From the NCBI RefSeq assembly GCF_019285735.1, contig NZ_CP079107.1, positions 434,001 to 498,000 on the forward strand: a DNA stretch of 64,000 nt, written 5' to 3'. Position 1 is the first letter of the stretch, and every line of letters begins with the position of its first letter. The stretch comes from Paeniglutamicibacter sp. Y32M11. GTDB taxonomy: Bacteria > Actinomycetota > Actinomycetes > Actinomycetales > Micrococcaceae. The position numbers and the translations under genes are program-made. Below, one piece after another: positions 1-8,951 of the stretch. The notes under the pieces are model-generated. The model ran no database searches, had not been told where the DNA came from, and saw only the letters and a list, made by a program, of their open reading frames with translations.

Positions 1-108
1 ATCGTGATGGCAGGTGCCGTGATGGCCACCATCCCGCTGCTGCTGCTCTTCGTAGTGGCCGGCAAACAACTTGTTTCGGGAATCATGGCAGGAGCAGTAA
101 AAGGCTAA
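1..108 (+). CDS. Sugar ABC transporter permease, C-terminal end (partial)
   Basis: Frame 1 is open from the window edge and gives 35 residues: a hydrophobic stretch (ATIPLLLLFVVAGKQLVSGI) ending in MAGAVKG and TAA. This is the usual tail of MalG-type inner-membrane permeases of carbohydrate ABC importers, which end in a segment like QGIMAGAVKG. The stop overlaps the start of the beta-glucosidase by one base (TAATG), so the two are translationally coupled, which suggests that the imported sugar is a beta-glucoside. The rest of the gene lies outside the window. Confidence 0.8.
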   Translation: MVMAGAVMATIPLLLLFVVAGKQLVSGIMAGAVKG

Positions 109-1526
109 TGAGCATCAACAAATTGCACGACTTTTCATGGCCCACGGGTTTCCTTTGGGGATCCGCAACGGCCGCAGCGCAGATCGAAGGCGCGGCACAC
201 CTTGACGGCAAGGAGGATTCCATCTGGGATGCCTTCGCCCGCGTACCCAACGCCATTGCCGGTGGTGATCATCTGGAAGTGGCCGTGGACCACTACCACC
301 GGTACACCGAAGACGTGGGCATCATGAAGAACTTGGGGTTGGATTCCTACCGGTTCTCCACGTCGTGGGCTCGAGTGGTTCCGGGCGGGCGAAGCGTTAA
401 TGCCAAGGGGCTGGATTTCTACAGCCGATTGGTCGATGAGCTGTTGGAAGCCAACATCCTGCCGTGGCTGACTCTCTATCACTGGGATCTTCCGCAGGCT
501 TTGGAGGAGCGTGGCGGCTGGGCCAACCGCGACACCGCCTATCGCTTTGTGGAATATGCTCAGGCGGTCCACGGCGCGCTCGGGGACCGCGTCACGCACT
601 GGACGACATTTAATGAACCGCTTTGTTCCTCACTGATCGGCTATGCGGCAGGTGAACACGCACCGGGTCGCCGCGAACCACGTGCAGCACTTGCGGCGAT
701 GCATCATCAGCATTTGGCCCATGGTCTTGCCACGTCCGAGTTGCGCGAGCTCGGTGTGGAAAAGATCGGCATTACATTGAACCTGACCAATGCCGTGCCA
801 AATGATCCCAACGACTCGGCGGATCTTGATGCCGCCCGGCGCATCGATGCCCTGTGGAACCGCATGTACCTTGACCCGATTCTGTGTGGTTCCTACCCCG
901 CGGACTTGCTCGAGGACGTGAAGGAGTACGGTCTGGCCGAACTCATCAAGCCCGGGGATTTGGTTGCCATTCACCAACCCATCGATTTCTTGGGTGTGAA
1001 TCACTATCACGATGACAATGTCAGCGGTCACCCTGCCTCGGCACATGCCGCTCCGGCAGTGGTTCCCACCAATAGCCCCAAGAGCTCTCCATTTGTCGGA
1101 AGCGAACATGTCTCCTTCCCCGCCCGGGACCTGCCGCTGACCGCCATGGGCTGGGAAGTGAATCCCGCGGGACTTCGCACCTTGCTGAACCGGCTGAAGG
1201 CCGACTATTCAAATCTGCCCCCGCTGTACATCACCGAAAATGGGGCGGCCTATGAGGACACCGTGGAAGCGGACGGTTCCGTGGCAGATAGCGAGCGCGC
1301 GGCCTACATCCTTGACCACATTGGAGCCGTTGCCGAGGCCATCGAGGACGGGGTGGATGTCCGTGGCTACTTCGTCTGGTCGCTGCTGGATAACTTCGAG
1401 TGGGCGTGGGGATACGCCAAACGCTTCGGCATTGTCAGGGTGGACTATGACACGCAGGAGAGAACCATTAAGGACAGTGGGCTTGCCTACGCGAAGCTGA
1501 TCGCGGCGAGTCGTACACTGGCATAA
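108..1526 (+). CDS. Glycoside hydrolase family 1 beta-glucosidase
   Basis: 472 residues, normal for GH1, covering the whole TIM barrel. The N-terminus FPTGF-like FLWGSATAAAQIEGA is the GH1 signature. The acid/base glutamate is E170 in TFNEP and the nucleophile is E377 in ITENG; both are intact. The C-terminal SLLDNFEWAWGYAKRFG segment lines the glycone pocket. It hydrolyses terminal beta-linked glucose (or related) from oligosaccharides in the cytoplasm, since no signal peptide is present. It is coupled to the preceding ABC permease and followed by a LacI repressor, so it is the catabolic enzyme of an imported beta-glucoside. The exact substrate (cellobiose, gentiobiose, aryl-glucoside) cannot be read from the sequence. 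Confidence 0.93.
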   Translation: MSINKLHDFSWPTGFLWGSATAAAQIEGAAHLDGKEDSIWDAFARVPNAIAGGDHLEVAVDHYHRYTEDVGIMKNLGLDSYRFSTSWARVVPGGRSVNAKGLDFYSRLVDELLEANILPWLTLYHWDLPQALEERGGWANRDTAYRFVEYAQAVHGALGDRVTHWTTFNEPLCSSLIGYAAGEHAPGRREPRAALAAMHHQHLAHGLATSELRELGVEKIGITLNLTNAVPNDPNDSADLDAARRIDALWNRMYLDPILCGSYPADLLEDVKEYGLAELIKPGDLVAIHQPIDFLGVNHYHDDNVSGHPASAHAAPAVVPTNSPKSSPFVGSEHVSFPARDLPLTAMGWEVNPAGLRTLLNRLKADYSNLPPLYITENGAAYEDTVEADGSVADSERAAYILDHIGAVAEAIEDGVDVRGYFVWSLLDNFEWAWGYAKRFGIVRVDYDTQERTIKDSGLAYAKLIAASRTLA

Positions 1527-1531
1527 ACCGG

Positions 1532-1562
1532 ATGCCGCGGAATACTTCGTGTTCCGCGGCAT
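1532..1562 (+). terminator. Intrinsic terminator after beta-glucosidase
   Basis: Inverted repeat with arms ATGCCGCGGAATAC and GTGTTCCGCGGCAT around a TTC loop. The 14-bp stem holds one G-U pair and is followed by TTCTCC. It lies 5 bases past the bgl stop and before lacI, so lacI probably has its own transcription or depends on read-through. Confidence 0.75.
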
Positions 1563-1623
1563 TTCTCCGTCGCCGTGACGGAAGAGTCGAGCCGGTAGCT
1601 GACAGCGAAAGTGGGAAAAGCGA

Positions 1624-2637
1624 ATGGGTGAGAGCGCTAAACCACAGCCGACGCTGGAATTGGTGGCTGCCCGGGCGGGGGTCTCGCGCGCCACGGTGTC
1701 TCGCGTCGTAAATGGCTCCACCAAGGTCAGCGCCGAGGTCAACGAGCAGGTCAATAAGGCCATTGCCGAACTCAAGTACGTCCCCAATAGGGCAGCGCGC
1801 TCACTTGCCAATGGGCGAACCAATTCCATAGCTCTGGTCATTCCGGAAAACGCGGCCAAGTTCTTCTCGGACCCCTATTTCGCCACCGTCATTCAAGGTG
1901 CTGCCATGTACCTGGCCGACACCGAATTCACTCTCACCCTGTTGATCGCCACCGAGGCCGATCCTGCCAAGACCGGACGCTACCTTCGCGGCGGCAATGT
2001 GGATGGCGCCCTCATCCTTTCGCACCACAGTGATGACCGTTCCTATGTGGAACTCGCCGGCTCGCTGCCCATGGTCTTTGGTGGCAGACCCATGAGTGAT
2101 GAAAGCGGCGAACTGCACGTGGTCGACGTGGACAATGTCGCCGCTGCCATCACCGCAACACGCACCATCCTGGAATCCGGGCGCAGGAGGATCGCCACGA
2201 TTGCTGGTCCGCAAAACATGGGTGCCGGACAAGATCGGCTCCAAGGCTGGCACGATGCCTTGGAAGCCGTGGGACTGGCAACGGATCTGATTGAATTTGG
2301 CGACTTCACCCCACCTGGAGGCGAAGCGGCCATGATTTCCCTACTCGATCGGGGAGTTGATATTGACGGAATATTTATTGCCAGCGCGCAGATGGCCTTT
2401 GGAGCGCTGAAGATCCTCCATGAGCGCGGTATCCGCGTGCCGGAAGACATTTCGATTACCACCGTGGATAACGACTCGTATGCACAAAGTGCTTCCCCGC
2501 CGCTGACCACCATCGAGCAACCCGCGGAGCGGCAGGGCGCCATGATGGCCCAGTTACTGGTCAAGCTGATTGCCGGTGGCGAGGTTCCCGAACGCACCAT
2601 CATTAACACGGAGCTAATCAAGCGCGGTTCGCACTAG
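1624..2637 (+). CDS. LacI-family transcriptional regulator
   Basis: 337 residues, full LacI length. Residues about 10-55 form the helix-turn-helix and hinge (TLELVAARAGVSRATVSRVVNG ... AIAELKYVPNRAARSLA). Residues about 65-337 are the periplasmic-binding-protein-like sugar sensor, with the late motif PEDISITTVDN and TTIEQPAERQG typical of the family. It lies directly after the beta-glucosidase, so it most likely represses the upstream ABC importer/bgl operon and is released by a beta-glucoside; that role is inferred from position. The operator must lie upstream of the window or was not recognised here. The start is preceded only by a weak GGGAAAAG Shine-Dalgarno. Confidence 0.92.
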   Translation: MGESAKPQPTLELVAARAGVSRATVSRVVNGSTKVSAEVNEQVNKAIAELKYVPNRAARSLANGRTNSIALVIPENAAKFFSDPYFATVIQGAAMYLADTEFTLTLLIATEADPAKTGRYLRGGNVDGALILSHHSDDRSYVELAGSLPMVFGGRPMSDESGELHVVDVDNVAAAITATRTILESGRRRIATIAGPQNMGAGQDRLQGWHDALEAVGLATDLIEFGDFTPPGGEAAMISLLDRGVDIDGIFIASAQMAFGALKILHERGIRVPEDISITTVDNDSYAQSASPPLTTIEQPAERQGAMMAQLLVKLIAGGEVPERTIINTELIKRGSH

Positions 2638-2789
2638 TTGAGGGCAAGGGGCTGCTGACCTATGGCGGAAGCGTATCCATGATTTGCGTCTAGCTAATAC
2701 GCAATGCCAATAACGAACTTGGCCACCGCTTTGCCGTGTTAAATATGATCACTAGCTCCGCAGCACGTGCTTCATAAGACGAGGAACCC

Positions 2790-3803
2790 ATGAGCAAAAT
2801 GTTGGTGGAACGGGAAATTACCGAGCCCGTCGCCCTACTGCAAGCCGACGGAACGCTGAACCCTGACGCCGTCGGATTCAGCCGGACACCGCTTCACGAT
2901 ACCTCCGGCATTGGTGCCGGCCGTATCGCGTGGGGAAGGAACAAGCGCTGGGAGTATTGGGCAGTGACGACGCCCGAGTACATCATTGCTCTCACGGTCT
3001 CATCGCTCGACTACGCGGCAGTGCATGCGGTAATGGTGTACGAGCGGTCGACGGGCAAGGTCTTAGAACGCGACGCCGTCGCTCCACTGGCGGGCACCGC
3101 TACGCTTCCTGCCTCGGCCGGGGCAGGTCCAGCCCGTGCGACCACTAAGAAATTGCGGATCGCCATCGACGAGGTGCCCGGCAGAACTCAGTTGCGGGCG
3201 AAGACTTCAGGGGTCTCATTTGAGATGATGGCACATCGTCCGGCGGGTCACCAAGCCTTGGGCGTGGTGGTTCCCTTCTCCAAAAACCGCTTTCAATACA
3301 CGCTCAAAGATGTAGCAAGACCCGCCACGGGTTGGCTTGAGATAGCGGGTACCCGCCACGAGATCCCCGAGGGCGAGAGCTGGGCAGTGCTCGATCACGG
3401 GCGTGGACGCTGGCCCTACAAAATGACATGGAACTGGGGTGCCGCGTCAGGGAAGCTGAACGGCGAAACGCTCGGTCTTCAAATGGGTGGCAAATGGACC
3501 GATGGTAGTGGATCCACGGAGAATTCCCTCCTTATCGATGGAACGCTTCACAAGATCAGCGAAGAACTCGATTGGCAGTACAACACCTCCGACTGGTTGG
3601 CGCCCTGGAGCATTACCGGGGAGAGCGTCCAACTGAAATTTGAACCATTCTGGGATAGAAGCAGTAGCACCGAGCTGGTGGTGTTCGGAAGTCGTGGACA
3701 CCAATGCTTTGGCCACTACTCCGGGTGGGTGCAGGTGGGGGAACGCAGGATCCAGATCGCGGGGCTGCTCGGCTGGGCCGAGGAGATGCGCAACAGATGG
3801 TAG
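2790..3803 (+). CDS. DUF2804 domain-containing protein
   Basis: 337 residues, matching the length and features of the DUF2804 family: an N-terminal EITEPVALLQADGTLNPDAVGFSR segment (the family usually starts by placing its product among 'the tail of a colour-coded' beta-strand fold), a central RWPYKMTWNWGAASG block, and a C-terminal HYSGWVQVGERRIQIAGLLGWAEE block. Trp and Gly are frequent in a beta-rich, lipocalin/carotenoid-hydratase-like arrangement. No catalytic residue or partner is known to me, and there is no signal peptide. A GAGG Shine-Dalgarno sits 6 bases before the ATG. It stands alone between lacI and the next small gene. Confidence 0.82.
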   Translation: MSKMLVEREITEPVALLQADGTLNPDAVGFSRTPLHDTSGIGAGRIAWGRNKRWEYWAVTTPEYIIALTVSSLDYAAVHAVMVYERSTGKVLERDAVAPLAGTATLPASAGAGPARATTKKLRIAIDEVPGRTQLRAKTSGVSFEMMAHRPAGHQALGVVVPFSKNRFQYTLKDVARPATGWLEIAGTRHEIPEGESWAVLDHGRGRWPYKMTWNWGAASGKLNGETLGLQMGGKWTDGSGSTENSLLIDGTLHKISEELDWQYNTSDWLAPWSITGESVQLKFEPFWDRSSSTELVVFGSRGHQCFGHYSGWVQVGERRIQIAGLLGWAEEMRNRW

Positions 3804-4045
3804 AGCTGAAGCGGCCCTCGGGAGCCCCAAGAATCAAAAATGTGGCGGCGCTCGCCGGGTGGCCTACCGAACTGGTTCCACCGTCATTAGTGGTCATCGT
3901 TGATTAAGAGACCAAGCCCGGATGCTGATTGAAGCTCCCCGTGCCGAGCACGCCCTGACCAGGTCGAGCAGGATTCAAGAAGCAGCCACGGTCCCGGTGC
4001 GCCTAGAGTGAAGCTCATAGAGCAGACCATTGAAAGGAAACACCC

Positions 4046-4462
4046 ATGAGCACCACCTTCAGTAAAGAGGAAAAGGCAGCGATGCGTGCCGCAGCGGCCG
4101 AGGCAAAGGCCGCAAAGCTAGGTGCGGATCTTGAAGCAGCCTGCCTCGGCGCCATCTCCGAGATGACCGGCACGGACAAAGAACTGGCCGAGACCCTGCA
4201 CCAGCTGGTCAAGAAGAACACCGATTTAGGTGCGAAGACCTGGTACGGAATGCCTGCCTATGCCAACGCAGAGGGCAAGGTTGTGGTGTTTTTCCAAAGC
4301 GCAGCCAAGTTCAAGGTGCGCTACGCGACCATCGGTTTCCAGCCCGACGCCATGCTGGATGACGGCAACCTGTGGCCGACGTCCTTCGCCGTAACGAAGC
4401 TGAGCGCAGCTGACCAGGAGCACCTTGTGGAACTGCTCAAGAAGGCAGTGAACAAGGCTTAG
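4046..4462 (+). CDS. DUF1801 / YdhG-like small protein
   Basis: 138 residues. The N-terminus (1-45) is Ala/Lys/Glu-rich and helical. The rest has the DUF1801 pattern: a helix ending in LGAKTWYGMPAYAN, then a strand reading GKVVVFFQSAAKFKVRYATIGFQP, and a C-terminal helical segment. The family has frataxin-like topology (YdhG is called an intracellular iron chaperone in Bacillus), but the function in this organism is unknown. A clear AAAGGAA ribosome site precedes the ATG, and a strong terminator follows, so it is a single-gene unit. Confidence 0.75.
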   Translation: MSTTFSKEEKAAMRAAAAEAKAAKLGADLEAACLGAISEMTGTDKELAETLHQLVKKNTDLGAKTWYGMPAYANAEGKVVVFFQSAAKFKVRYATIGFQPDAMLDDGNLWPTSFAVTKLSAADQEHLVELLKKAVNKA

Positions 4463-4476
4463 CGTCTCGAAGGTAC

Positions 4477-4520
4477 ATCAGCGTCTGGGCCTCCATTTTT
4501 GGAGCCGGGCGCTGATTTAT
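4477..4520 (+). terminator. Intrinsic terminator after DUF1801-like gene
   Basis: Stem ATCAGCG...GGGCCTCC against GGAGCCGGGCGCTGAT with an ATTTTT loop, then TTAT. It starts 15 bases after the stop codon. It also faces the 3' end of the minus-strand DUF4166 gene about 100 bases away. Confidence 0.7.
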
Positions 4521-4616
4521 TGCGTCTGAACCGATGGCGGAAACACGAGGCTGACGTGTGGTGCAGATGAGTTGCGTGGTTGTAACGGCAAAGCACCGCG
4601 TCTGGGAGAACGGCGC

Positions 4617-5300
4617 CTAATCGCGCCATTCTTCCCTCAGCGGTTTTAGTGTCTGGGGGATGGGTGCCTCTGTCAGCGAAGGAAACGTGCAGGTGAACTC
4701 GCCGCGGTAGCCGAACAGGAATCCGAAGTGCGGATTACGTACCTGCATCTGCATGGTGAAAACGCCTCGTTGATCATCAAAGCTCTCGTACAAATCTGCC
4801 GTGCCGGTGAAGGCGGCTGGAAACGTGAAGGCCAACGGACCTTCGTAAAAACGCTGGGCGGTTGTCTGTAAGTGAAGAGTGCCGTCTTCCAGGACCTCCA
4901 ACTCGAGATCGGTGGCTAGATGCTGGTGTGTACCAAGGTAGTCGACGATCCGGCCCCGTTGCGGGCTAAACACCATGGTGGCGTCGAACCGGCGAATTTT
5001 GGAACGTGAGACGTTAAGAGTCCGAACAAAAGTAACGGTTGGTCGGGAAAAGCCATCGAGGTAGGGATAGTTTTCGATGGTGAAGGGGATGTTGTTTCCC
5101 TGATCCGGAAACAAGATGTTGCGGTAGGCACCTAGCGCCAGAAAGGGCAACGTCCACCAAGCCCCGCGCCGTACCTCAGTAAAGACCCCGCTACCAATAC
5201 AGGCATAACCGGAATCTACATCAACGCCAAAGCGTTTTTGGAGCATCGGATGCAGTCGCCGAAAGTCTTCACCCAAGGCCAGTTCAAAAATTGATGCCAT
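4617..5300 (-). CDS. DUF4166 domain-containing protein
   Basis: 227 residues. The start MASIFELALGEDFRRLHPMLQKRFG is the classical opening of DUF4166 proteins, and the chain continues with a beta-rich domain including IPFTIENYPYLDGFSRPTVTFVRTL and PHFGFLFGYRGEFTC. The family is of unknown function; in other bacteria the domain is sometimes fused to saccharopine-dehydrogenase-like or membrane proteins. It lies 56 bases downstream of a GNAT gene on the same strand, so the two are probably co-transcribed. No signal peptide or membrane segment is seen. Confidence 0.85.
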   Translation of the reverse strand: MASIFELALGEDFRRLHPMLQKRFGVDVDSGYACIGSGVFTEVRRGAWWTLPFLALGAYRNILFPDQGNNIPFTIENYPYLDGFSRPTVTFVRTLNVSRSKIRRFDATMVFSPQRGRIVDYLGTHQHLATDLELEVLEDGTLHLQTTAQRFYEGPLAFTFPAAFTGTADLYESFDDQRGVFTMQMQVRNPHFGFLFGYRGEFTCTFPSLTEAPIPQTLKPLREEWRD

Positions 5301-5356
5301 TGCTCATTCCGTTTCGTCGTTCGACGGCAGCGTGGACCCTCTCATGGGGAGCCTGA

Positions 5357-5827
5357 TTAGTAAGTAAGCAATTCGGGCCTGCCTGGAGTGAGTCCACGGG
5401 CCACCATGAATACATCGATGGGGTCCGAGGTATCGACAACAAAACCGTGGCGTAGATAAAGACGCTGTGCCGGACTTCCTGCCAGTACGTTGAGTCGGAA
5501 GGGTCGAATGTCGGTGTGCCGCCGCATGAGGTCGGCCAGTACCGACCCGCCCAGTCCCTTGCCCTGATGCTGCGGATCGATGTAGAAGTGTTCGAGCCAC
5601 TGACTATCTGGGGTTGGCCGCAGGGCGATGCTTCCCGCAGCAAGTCCATCCAAGGTGATGATCTTCGTGTGCTCGGGTTGGAATCCGTTGAGAAAGCGTT
5701 GGCCCACACGCACGGGATCGTAGCGATCGAGGCGTTCAAGATCATTTTTCAGCACGACTGCACGTAACTCAGCAATCCATTGTGCATCGGATTCCGTGGC
5801 TGCCCTGAGCGCAAAGGGGGTCTGCAT
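5357..5827 (-). CDS. GNAT-family N-acetyltransferase
   Basis: 156 residues, normal for a single GNAT fold. The acetyl-CoA loop is visible as LEHFYIDPQHQGKGLGGSVLADLMRR (Q/RxxGxG/A), followed by the C-terminal strand/helix FRLNVLAGSPAQRLYLRHGFVV. The acceptor substrate cannot be inferred. It is the first gene of a probable two-gene unit with the DUF4166 gene. The start at ATG 5827 has no strong Shine-Dalgarno. Confidence 0.88.
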   Translation of the reverse strand: MQTPFALRAATESDAQWIAELRAVVLKNDLERLDRYDPVRVGQRFLNGFQPEHTKIITLDGLAAGSIALRPTPDSQWLEHFYIDPQHQGKGLGGSVLADLMRRHTDIRPFRLNVLAGSPAQRLYLRHGFVVDTSDPIDVFMVARGLTPGRPELLTY

Positions 5828-5948
5828 GAGTCAAGTCAAATGGACATTGAGCAAGCGTGCAAGTTGTGGCGATTAATGCATCAGCCGGTCGTTTCTCCCC
5901 AAACACCGCTTTCACATTCTCGCTGTTGAGTAGGTCGACGTGACATGC

Positions 5949-5976
5949 AAAAAGCCACGATTTCTCGTAGCTTTTT
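5949..5976 (-). terminator. Terminator of tRNA-Arg
   Basis: On the minus strand AAAAAGCTACGA pairs with TCGTGGCTTTTT around a GAAA loop, starting 4 bases past the encoded CCA of the tRNA. It ends in a U-run. Confidence 0.85.
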
Positions 5977-5983
5977 ACTGTGG

Positions 5984-6057
5984 TGCGCCCAAAGGGATTC
6001 GAACCCCTGACCTTCTGTTCCGTAGACAGATGCTCTATCCAGCTGAGCTATGGGCGC
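5984..6057 (-). tRNA. tRNA-Arg (anticodon ACG)
   Basis: A 74-nt cloverleaf on the minus strand: acceptor GCGCCCA pairing with TGGGCGC, D-arm AGCTCAGCTGGATAGAGC, anticodon loop CTACGGA (ACG, read as ICG), T-arm AGGGGTTCGAATCCCTT, discriminator A. The CCA end is encoded (plus-strand 5981-5983). It is flanked by its own promoter and terminator. Confidence 0.97.
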
Positions 6058-6100
6058 ATATTCTTATTTTGGTAGCAACCTTGCGGTTCGACCTCGAATA

Positions 6101-6128
6101 ACTATACAGACGAATGGGCCTCGTGCAA
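6101..6128 (-). promoter_or_regulatory. Promoter of tRNA-Arg
   Basis: On the minus strand TTGCAC (6128-6123), a 16-base spacer, then TATAGT (6106-6101). This would start transcription about 37 bases before the tRNA. A weaker plus-strand pair TTGCGG (6081-6086) / TATACA (6103-6108) overlaps it and could drive the pckG leader. Confidence 0.65.
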
Positions 6129-6230
6129 AATCCGTTGGCACTTCGTGCGGTGTGTCGCTAGGTCACGTTCCATGAAGTATACCGGTCTACGTGTCCTTCG
6201 TCACTTAATGTGCGATCTGTCGCTTGGTCG

Positions 6231-6255
6231 AAGCCCGAAAAGTCGGGCTTTTTGT
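6231..6255 (+). terminator. Intrinsic terminator upstream of pckG
   Basis: AAGCCCGA-AAAG-TCGGGCTT followed by TTTG on the plus strand, 112 bases before the pckG start. No plus-strand gene precedes it, so it belongs to a short transcript or acts as an attenuator in the pckG leader. The rest of 6058-6366 shows only the tRNA promoter and this hairpin. Confidence 0.7.
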
Positions 6256-6366
6256 TGAAACTAAATCACGAAAGAGGAAATTTGGCGATCTGGATCACAG
6301 GAGGCCGCGACCGTGGCCCCCGTAGCATCGACATATTGCAAATTCAGCCCAATGGAGGGAATGGAC

Positions 6367-8196
6367 ATGAGCGAGAGCTCGGACCAGAAGGTCATCGATG
6401 CAGCACCGACCACGCACGCAAAGCTAGCCGCTTGGGTGCAGGAAGTCGCGGAACTGACGAAGCCTGACCATGTCTATTGGGTAGACGGCTCGCAGGAGGA
6501 GAACGATCGCCTCACCGCCGAGCTGGTTAGCTCCGGCACGCTGCAGAAGCTCACGGATCCTACGTTCCCGAATTCCTTCGCTGCCTTCTCGGACCCCAAA
6601 GATGTGGCCCGTGTTGAGGAGCGTACCTTCATCTGCTCCGTGGACAAGAAGGATGCAGGCTTCACTAATAACTGGGAAGAACCAGTCAAGATGAAGTCCA
6701 TGCTCACCGGGATCTTCGACGGTGCCATGCGTGGTCGCACCATGTACGTCATCCCGTTTGTTATGGGACCACTTGACGCCGAGGCGCCGCAGTACGGCGT
6801 GGAGCTTACCGACTCCGCCTACGTGGTCACCTCCATGCGCATTATGGCTCGCATCGGCAATGACGTGTTGCGCAAGATGGAAACCGAAGACGCGTTCTTC
6901 GTTCCGGCACTGCACTCCGTTGGCGCCCCACTGGCTGACGGCCAGGAGGATGTTGCATGGCCGTGCAACGCGGAGAAGTGGATTGTTCACTTCCCCGAGG
7001 AGCGCTCCATCTGGTCCTACGGCTCGGGCTACGGCGGAAACGCACTGTTGGGCAAGAAGTGCTACGCACTGCGCATCGCCTCGGTGATGGCTCGCGACGA
7101 GGGCTGGCTGGCCGAGCACATGCTTATCCTTAAGCTCACCAACCCGGAAGGCAAGAGCTACAACGTGGCAGCGGCCTTCCCGTCGGCCTGTGGCAAGACC
7201 AACCTGGCTCTCTTGGATCCGACCATTGATGGTTGGAAGGCCGAGACCCTGGGCGATGACATCAACTGGATGCGCATCGGCAAGGAAGGCGAGCTTCGCG
7301 GCGTTAACCCGGAATACGGCCTCTTCGGCGTCGCACCGGGCACCGGCTGGTCCACTAACCCCAACGCCATGCGCGCCATCACCAAGGGCAACTCGATCTT
7401 CACCAACGTGGCACTCACCGATGAAGGTGGCGTGTGGTGGGAAGGCATGACGGATGAAGCTCCGGCACACCTGACCGACTGGTTGGGCAATGACTGGACC
7501 CCGGACTCGGGCCGCCCCGCCGCGCACCCGAACTCGCGCTTCTGCACGCCGATCTCCCAGGTCGACATGCTGGCCCAGGAGTACTACAGCCCGGATGGCG
7601 TAGAGATCCACGCGATTCTCTTCGGCGGACGCCGCAAGACCACCATTCCTTTGGTGACTCAGGCACGTAGCTGGACCAACGGCATCTTCATGGGTTCCAC
7701 CCTGTCCTCCGAAACCACTGCAGCAGCAGCCGGTGCCGTTGGCGTGGTTCGCCGCGACCCGATGGCCATGCTTCCGTTCATTGGCTACAACGCCGGTGAC
7801 TACCTCAACCACTGGGATTCGATCGAGTCCAAGGCCAACCCGGAACGCCTGCCCAAGATCTTCTTGGTCAACTGGTTCCGACGTAATGCCGAAGGCGGCT
7901 TCGCTTGGCCCGGATTCGGGGACAACTCCCGCGTGCTGAAGTGGGCCATCGATCGCATCGAGGGCAAGGCAGACGCAGTGGAGACCCCGATCGGATTCGT
8001 GCCGACCGGCGAATCGATTGACCTGACCGGACTGGATATGACCCCCGCCGAAGTTGAAGCGGCTGTGGCCGTGGACAAGGACGAATGGGACACCGAACTG
8101 GCCAGCATCGAGGAGTGGTACGCCAAGTTCGGCGAGGCACTGCCCGTATCGCTACGCGGCGAGCTTGACGGTCTGAAGGAGCGCTTGGGCGCCTAA
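6367..8196 (+). CDS. pckG: Phosphoenolpyruvate carboxykinase (GTP)
   Basis: 609 residues, the normal size for GTP-dependent PEPCK. It converts oxaloacetate + GTP to PEP + CO2 + GDP, the first committed step of gluconeogenesis in the cytoplasm. Visible motifs: an N-terminal [21 protein letters not shown] block, the kinase-1a P-loop [11 protein letters not shown] with the active-site Cys275, the [31 protein letters not shown] block, FGGRR, and [22 protein letters not shown] chose ATG 6367 because GGAGGGA ends 6 bases upstream; ATG 6361 would abut the Shine-Dalgarno and an earlier in-frame ATG (6313) lacks one. A terminator in the leader (6231-6255) suggests regulated read-through. A large terminator follows. 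Confidence 0.97.
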   Translation: MSESSDQKVIDAAPTTHAKLAAWVQEVAELTKPDHVYWVDGSQEENDRLTAELVSSGTLQKLTDPTFPNSFAAFSDPKDVARVEERTFICSVDKKDAGFTNNWEEPVKMKSMLTGIFDGAMRGRTMYVIPFVMGPLDAEAPQYGVELTDSAYVVTSMRIMARIGNDVLRKMETEDAFFVPALHSVGAPLADGQEDVAWPCNAEKWIVHFPEERSIWSYGSGYGGNALLGKKCYALRIASVMARDEGWLAEHMLILKLTNPEGKSYNVAAAFPSACGKTNLALLDPTIDGWKAETLGDDINWMRIGKEGELRGVNPEYGLFGVAPGTGWSTNPNAMRAITKGNSIFTNVALTDEGGVWWEGMTDEAPAHLTDWLGNDWTPDSGRPAAHPNSRFCTPISQVDMLAQEYYSPDGVEIHAILFGGRRKTTIPLVTQARSWTNGIFMGSTLSSETTAAAAGAVGVVRRDPMAMLPFIGYNAGDYLNHWDSIESKANPERLPKIFLVNWFRRNAEGGFAWPGFGDNSRVLKWAIDRIEGKADAVETPIGFVPTGESIDLTGLDMTPAEVEAAVAVDKDEWDTELASIEEWYAKFGEALPVSLRGELDGLKERLGA

Positions 8197-8228
8197 TACC
8201 CTCCCAACGCGAACGGTAGACAGTTTAA

Positions 8229-8295
8229 GGGCTCCGTCATCACCACCCTCACCCGAATTCGGGAATACGAAGGAAGTGCTGACGGGGCCCTGTCT
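8229..8295 (+). terminator. Terminator after pckG
   Basis: Outer arms GGGCTCCGTCA and TGACGGGGCCC enclose a second hairpin CCCGAATTCGGG; CTGTCTTT follows. It is the only structured element between pckG and the PadR gene. Confidence 0.55.
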
Positions 8296-8423
8296 TTATG
8301 CCCTGCATCGATTCAAAGGACAGCCTCATCACCAGCGTTCAGGGCGGAGTGGCCGCGACGGCGTCGGAGGTTTAACGCGTGGCTGCTGGAACAATCCTCT
8401 AGTGGATGTGTCAGGATGAAAGC

Positions 8424-8951
8424 ATGATTCTTGCGCGTTTGATCCTCGGGCTCTTGAGTTTGTCACCGATGACAGGGTACGAGTTGAAGAAGCACTTCGA
8501 CTCGTCAATCAATCATTTCTGGAATGCCGACAAGGCCCAGATCTATCGCACCCTGTCGCAGCTGGTGAAGGATGGGCACGCCACCGTCACCACCATCGCC
8601 CAGGACAACTACCCGGATCGCCAAGAACACCACATCACCGAAACCGGGCGCCAAGCGCTGGTGGAGTGGCTGGGCGGCGACGTTACTGCGCACACCCCGC
8701 GTGAACCTTTTCTGGCCCGCGTGTTTTTCGCCGCGGAACTGGACCGCGAAGAGGTGTTGGAATTGATCCAGTCCCGCCGCGGTGCAACACAAGAAGTACT
8801 CGACGACTACCTCTCCCAGCGTGAGGACATTGATATGCGAGCAGCAGCTGACCGCCGCAGTTTCCTGATGGCGGCAACCCTCGACAACGGCATCCGCCAT
8901 GCCGAGGCGGAACTTGAATGGCTTGATGCCGTCGCGGAGTACCTGCCATGA
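8424..8951 (+). CDS. PadR-family transcriptional regulator
   Basis: 175 residues from ATG 8424, chosen because AGGATGA precedes it and because PadR proteins typically open MILARLILGLLSLSPMTGYELKK as here. A winged helix occupies residues about 5-85 (GYELKKHF ... AQIYRTLSQLVKDGHATVT ... HITETGRQALVEWL). The C-terminal half is the helical dimerisation domain (PadR C-terminal / vir-like). The last codons overlap the next gene by 4 bases (ATGA), so regulator and alpha/beta hydrolase form one transcript. It probably represses its own operon in response to an aromatic or toxic small molecule, but the ligand is unknown. Confidence 0.9.
   Translation: MILARLILGLLSLSPMTGYELKKHFDSSINHFWNADKAQIYRTLSQLVKDGHATVTTIAQDNYPDRQEHHITETGRQALVEWLGGDVTAHTPREPFLARVFFAAELDREEVLELIQSRRGATQEVLDDYLSQREDIDMRAAADRRSFLMAATLDNGIRHAEAELEWLDAVAEYLP

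Noticed and set aside
6424-7812. 462-residue minus-strand ORF inside pckG
   Set aside because: It lies wholly within the well-supported pckG gene and its composition (His/Val/Gly-rich) is that of a reverse-frame shadow.
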